Positions 15,017 through 17,445 of a stretch of 17,445 nt of DNA are shown piece by piece. The translations under genes and the position numbers were made by a program. A model generated the notes under the pieces. It saw only the letters and a list, made by a program, of their open reading frames with translations. It did not search any database and was not told where the DNA came from. This DNA is from Acidobacteriota bacterium (GTDB lineage Bacteria; Acidobacteriota; Terriglobia; UBA7540), in contig PLWR01000614.1 of assembly GCA_003165615.1 (NCBI GenBank), forward strand, positions 283-17,727. Reading direction: 5' to 3'. Each line of letters starts with the position of its first letter. Within the stretch, counting starts at the first letter, position 1.

Positions 15017-16408
15017 TTATACGGTCAGCTTCCAAGGCGCGCGGTAATCGCGGCCGAGGAGTTTTTGCGCTGCGGGGCTGCCCTTTACGAGTTTCTGATT
15101 GGCGACGTCCCACTCCAAATGTTCTTTGGTGCGGAGGGCGACGTTGCCCAGCAGGCAGCAACTGCTGCTGCGATGGCCGAATTCGATGTCTGTCTGCGGT
15201 CGTTTGCGGGTCCGCATGCATTCCAGCATATTGCCGGTGTGCATCAGGACGCCGTCGTCGACTCGCTCCATTTTCATGACGGGAGCCTTGCCGACTTCTA
15301 TGCGCTCCGCCTTCCCGTCCGCCGACCGGTGCACTTCGCGGTAGTCGCCCTGCGCCACGGGCTCCGGAAAGACCTCAAAGCCGTCGCGATCGAGGAACAT
15401 GGTGGCGTCGGTGCCATGGAATTCAATTCCATATCCGTGCTTAAACATGGAATTGGCATTGCACAAGCGGCTCTCGTAGGTGGCGATGAAGCTCGGACCC
15501 GTCTTGGTTTCGGGATACTCCCAAGTGAGCACCAGTGTGTCAGGAGTCTCGGTGTTGTCCTTAATATAGTGCTTGGAACCGATGGCGGTAATGCCGGTGG
15601 GTCCGTCGGTCTGCATGGCCCATTGCACGATGTCCATCAAATGGACGCCCCAGTCGCCCGGCCACCCGTTGGCGTAATCGTAGAAATAGCGGAAGGTGGA
15701 CCAGCGATCTTTGCCCACGCCGAAGCGCTGGAAGTTGTAGGGTACCTTGGGCGCCGGGCCAAGCCACATGTCCCAATCGAGCCCTGCCGGCGGGTCGGAA
15801 TCAGGATAAGTTCCCTGGCCATCGGGGAAGCTGTTGCCATAATTCCAGGTGCGCACAAAGCTGACCTTGCCCAGCACGCCGCTCTGCACCAATTCAACGG
15901 CTTTCTGGAAATGCAGATTGGAGCGCTGCCACAATCCCACTTGCACCACGCGGTTGTACTTGCGCGCGGCCGCCACCATCTTTTGGCCCTCTTCCACGGC
16001 CACGCAGATGGGCTTCTCCACGTAAACGTCTTTGCCTGCCTTGCACGCTTCCACTTCCGGCAGCGGGTGCCAGTGGTCCGGCGTGGCGACGAGGACCACA
16101 TCAATTTCCTTATCGTCCAAAATATTGCGAAAATCTTTGAAGGATTTGGCCTTGCCCCCTGCCGCCGCCAATCCTTTTTCCAGGTTGGGCTGATAGACGT
16201 CGCATACGGCCGCGACTTCCACACCGGGCTTCATGAAATTCTGCATGTCGTCCGTGCCCTGCCGGCCGGTGCCGATCACCCCCAGGCGGATGCGGTCGTT
16301 TGCACCCAGAACATTGGTCGTGCTGAACCCTGCCATCGAAAGGCTGACGCCCGCCGTGGTAAAGGCTGCACGCTTCATGAAATCTCGTCGGTTAATATCA
16401 TCCGTCAT
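15017..16408 (-). CDS. Tat-exported Gfo/Idh/MocA-family oxidoreductase
   Basis: A 463-residue NAD(P)-dependent oxidoreductase. The N-terminus carries a twin-arginine signal (NRRDFMKRAAFTTAGVSLSM, residues 6-25), so the folded enzyme is exported, presumably with its cofactor bound. The Rossmann domain has LGVIGTGRQG (42-51), and VLVATPDHWHPLPEVEACKAG leads to the family motif EKP (131-133). The C-terminal alpha/beta domain contains GLDWDMWLGPAP and WGVHLMDIVQWAM, typical of the secreted subgroup abundant in Acidobacteria, Planctomycetes and Bacteroidetes. Members act on sugars or sugar derivatives; some are glycosidases that use NAD, so the reaction here is uncertain. A GAGGG ribosome site precedes ATG 16408. 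It is a single gene with its own promoter and palindrome at its end. Confidence 0.9.
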   Translation of the reverse strand: MTDDINRRDFMKRAAFTTAGVSLSMAGFSTTNVLGANDRIRLGVIGTGRQGTDDMQNFMKPGVEVAAVCDVYQPNLEKGLAAAGGKAKSFKDFRNILDDKEIDVVLVATPDHWHPLPEVEACKAGKDVYVEKPICVAVEEGQKMVAAARKYNRVVQVGLWQRSNLHFQKAVELVQSGVLGKVSFVRTWNYGNSFPDGQGTYPDSDPPAGLDWDMWLGPAPKVPYNFQRFGVGKDRWSTFRYFYDYANGWPGDWGVHLMDIVQWAMQTDGPTGITAIGSKHYIKDNTETPDTLVLTWEYPETKTGPSFIATYESRLCNANSMFKHGYGIEFHGTDATMFLDRDGFEVFPEPVAQGDYREVHRSADGKAERIEVGKAPVMKMERVDDGVLMHTGNMLECMRTRKRPQTDIEFGHRSSSCCLLGNVALRTKEHLEWDVANQKLVKGSPAAQKLLGRDYRAPWKLTV

Positions 16409-16474
16409 GATTCATTCCCTCTTTTCACTCTGACGTTAAATGTGCGAACTTGCCTGCTCGTGCTTGACGAGGCG

Positions 16475-16503
16475 TTTATATCGGGAAGTGAGAGGAAATT
16501 CAA
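16475..16503 (-). promoter_or_regulatory. Sigma-70-type promoter of the oxidoreductase gene
   Basis: On the minus strand, TTGAAT (16503-16498) and TATAAA (16480-16475) are separated by 17 bases. They match consensus at four and five of six positions. The start would be near 16468, about 60 bases before the ATG at 16408. Confidence 0.55.
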
Positions 16504-16579
16504 GTATCTTTCGCGGGAGGGCAGGTGCGAGGTGTCAGATGCTGGAGGTTAGGTGCCAGGTTTCAGGCACGCAAAACCG

Positions 16580-16625
16580 GCTGGCTGGCGCAGATCCCGG
16601 TCCTGTGGGGCCTGCGCCAGCCAGC
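16580..16625. terminator. Strong bidirectional hairpin
   Basis: GCTGGCTGGCGCAG (16580-16593) and CTGCGCCAGCCAGC (16612-16625) are a perfect 14-bp stem around an 18-base loop that itself contains CCC/GGG. It is flanked by CAAAAC on the left and ATTTTC on the right, so either strand gives a stem followed by a short T-run. It is well placed to end leftward transcription from the miniprotein genes. Confidence 0.6.
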
Positions 16626-16713
16626 ATTTTCACTTTCCTCCCCACATCAGTTGCTTGACAGTATGGCGGTCTTATCGAGAAAAACAGAAGAGTAGTGAGT
16701 GGCGGCCTTAGCC

Positions 16714-16869
16714 TCAGTTGAGAACGCCCAACGCATAGGCCACGAGGAGAATCAGTAAAATGGTGCCCAGCCCAATGCCAGCGCCGCCACCATAACCCCA
16801 GCGCCGATGGCCGTAGTACCCCCCACCGCCACCCATAACCAGCAACAAAATGATAATGAGGATCAACAT
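16714..16869 (-). CDS. Glycine-rich small membrane protein, DUF3309-like (copy 1)
   Basis: A 51-residue protein from ATG 16869, which is preceded by a good ribosome site (AAGGGAGA). A longer frame from 16905 exists but lacks support. Two hydrophobic segments, MLILIIILLLVMG and LGTILLILLVAYALGVL, flank a glycine/tyrosine-rich turn GGGGGYYGHRRWGYGGGAGIG. The layout resembles the DUF3309 family of tiny inner-membrane proteins, for which no activity is established; some occur with stress genes. It is the downstream copy of a tandem pair, and 30 bases or so after it lies a strong hairpin. Confidence 0.75.
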   Translation of the reverse strand: MLILIIILLLVMGGGGGYYGHRRWGYGGGAGIGLGTILLILLVAYALGVLN

Positions 16870-17033
16870 GGTGAATCTCCCTTTCTTCAGAACGTTTGCT
16901 CGCAACCGGCTGGGTGGGAGAGGCTATCCGTTCTCTTCACGACACCTTGCCACTTTCCTCCTTACATCAGTTGCTTGACAGTTAGCAGATCTATTCGAGA
17001 GAAATAGAGAAGTGGTAATTGGCGGGCATCGCC

Positions 17034-17189
17034 TCAGTGATAAACGCCCAGCAGGTTGACGGCGACAAGAATCAGCAATATGGTGCCGATCCCAATGCCA
17101 GCGCCGCCACGGTAACCCCAACGGCTGTGGCCGTAATACCCCCCACCGACACCTAAAGCCAGCAACCAAATGACAATGAGTATCAACAT
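17034..17189 (-). CDS. Glycine-rich small membrane protein, DUF3309-like (copy 2)
   Basis: A 51-residue paralogue of the preceding miniprotein, the same length to the residue, from ATG 17189 with the ribosome site AGAGGAAG. The upstream open frame to 17327 is arginine/serine-rich and not likely to be translated. The hydrophobic ends (MLILIVIWLLALGVGG and IGTILLILVAVNLLGVY) and the central GYYGHSRWGYRGGAGIG are conserved, while several hydrophobic positions have changed conservatively. This suggests that both copies are kept functional. The gene and its downstream region repeat with a 320-base period. Function unknown; probably an inner-membrane protein. Confidence 0.75.
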   Translation of the reverse strand: MLILIVIWLLALGVGGGYYGHSRWGYRGGAGIGIGTILLILVAVNLLGVYH

Positions 17190-17408
17190 CGTGGATCTTC
17201 CTCTCTTTTGGGTCTTAGCACGCGCCGGGGACCAGCGGCTCTGCCGCGCTGACCACTCGAAGGGTTCGCTAATTTGAACTGCCGTGGTCGCAGGCCGACG
17301 GTCGGCACACATGGAGCAGCGCCACAAGCCAGTCGCCCTGCATAGCAGTCAAGGAGCCCTCTGAAAATCGACCGTTTCCAAATTTGCTCCGCGCCAAGAC
17401 CGGTCCGT

Positions 17409-17445
17409 TTACTTCTCGATTACCTTTTCAATCTGGCCGACTTTC
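17409..17445 (-). CDS. C-terminal end of a gene, possibly CsbD-like (cut by window edge)
   Basis: Only the last eleven codons and a TAA stop (17411-17409) are inside the window, reading KVGQIEKVIEK. The lysine/valine-rich amphipathic ending resembles the C-terminus of CsbD-type small stress proteins, which would fit beside the miniprotein genes. Eleven residues cannot establish this, and even that the frame is coding is an inference. Confidence 0.3.
   Translation of the reverse strand, partial: KVGQIEKVIEK

Larger units (their letters stand above)
16409..16713. other. Intergenic region: promoter, dispersed repeat and hairpin
   Basis: No gene is supported in these 305 bases. They hold the oxidoreductase promoter (16475-16503) and a GGTGTCAGATGCTGGAGGTT-type run (16531-16567) related to the one at 8763-8785. 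They also hold a strong hairpin (16580-16625) and the conserved 32-base block downstream of the first miniprotein gene (16631-16662). Confidence 0.6.
16631..17189. repeat. Tandem duplication, 320-base period, carrying a miniprotein gene in each copy
   Basis: The segments 16631-16869 and 16951-17189 align with a constant offset of 320 bases over the gene and its downstream region. The block CACTTTCCTC through TTGCTTGACAGT (16631-16662 and 16951-16982) has only two differences in 32 bases. The coding parts are roughly four-fifths identical by eye. Confidence 0.8.

Noticed and set aside
15065..16552. 495-residue open frame on the + strand
   Set aside because: It is antisense to the complete Gfo/Idh/MocA gene and runs through its promoter; the composition is that of a shadow frame.

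Overview
The window looks like chromosomal DNA of a GC-rich, Gram-negative, probably soil-dwelling bacterium, and my best guess is Acidobacteriota. The reasons are gene content rather than a marker: a secreted CocE/NonD-type hydrolase, a Tat-exported Gfo/Idh/MocA oxidoreductase, a secreted protein with NxxGxxxF-type repeats, a FucP-type sugar permease beside a UxaA/GarD dehydratase, and intergenic spaces filled with short palindromic repeats. There is no rRNA, tRNA, CRISPR array, phage gene or transposase.

Layout. 1-268 (-): N-terminus of an APC-type permease that runs off the left edge. 623-4109 (+): a two-component pair. The first gene is a membrane histidine kinase with a HisKA_7TM-like sensor, whose reading frame is broken once near 1096. 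The second is an NtrC-type sigma-54 activator. 8400-4359 (-): a three-gene sugar operon in the order NAD-dependent SDR, FucP-like permease, UxaA/GarD-family dehydratase. It is preceded by a near-consensus promoter that predicts a leaderless message. 8887-10818 (+): exported CocE/NonD hydrolase with a complete Ser-Asp-His triad. 10973-11598 (+): Phd/YefM-PIN (VapBC-type) toxin-antitoxin pair with a three-half-site operator over the start codon. 12029-13267 (+): exported NxxGxxxF-type repeat protein of unknown function. 14705-13437 (-): RhlE-like DEAD-box helicase with a predicted leader of about 190 nt. 16408-15017 (-): Tat-exported Gfo/Idh/MocA oxidoreductase with a good promoter. 16869-16714 and 17189-17034 (-): two 51-residue glycine-rich membrane miniproteins resembling DUF3309, made by a 320-bp-period tandem duplication. 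17445-17409 (-): last codons of a further gene, perhaps CsbD-like.

Functional reading. The sugar operon would import a hexose or sugar acid by proton symport, oxidise it with an NAD enzyme and dehydrate an acid sugar; no kinase or aldolase is present here. The kinase and activator form a self-contained regulatory pair whose targets are not visible. The other genes look like independent units.

I see no clearly new multi-gene system. The best leads are the operator geometry of the toxin-antitoxin pair, the leaderless sugar operon, the 89-bp palindromic element with two compensated hairpins (11787-11875), the duplicated miniprotein genes with a strongly conserved 3' block, and the frame break in the kinase.
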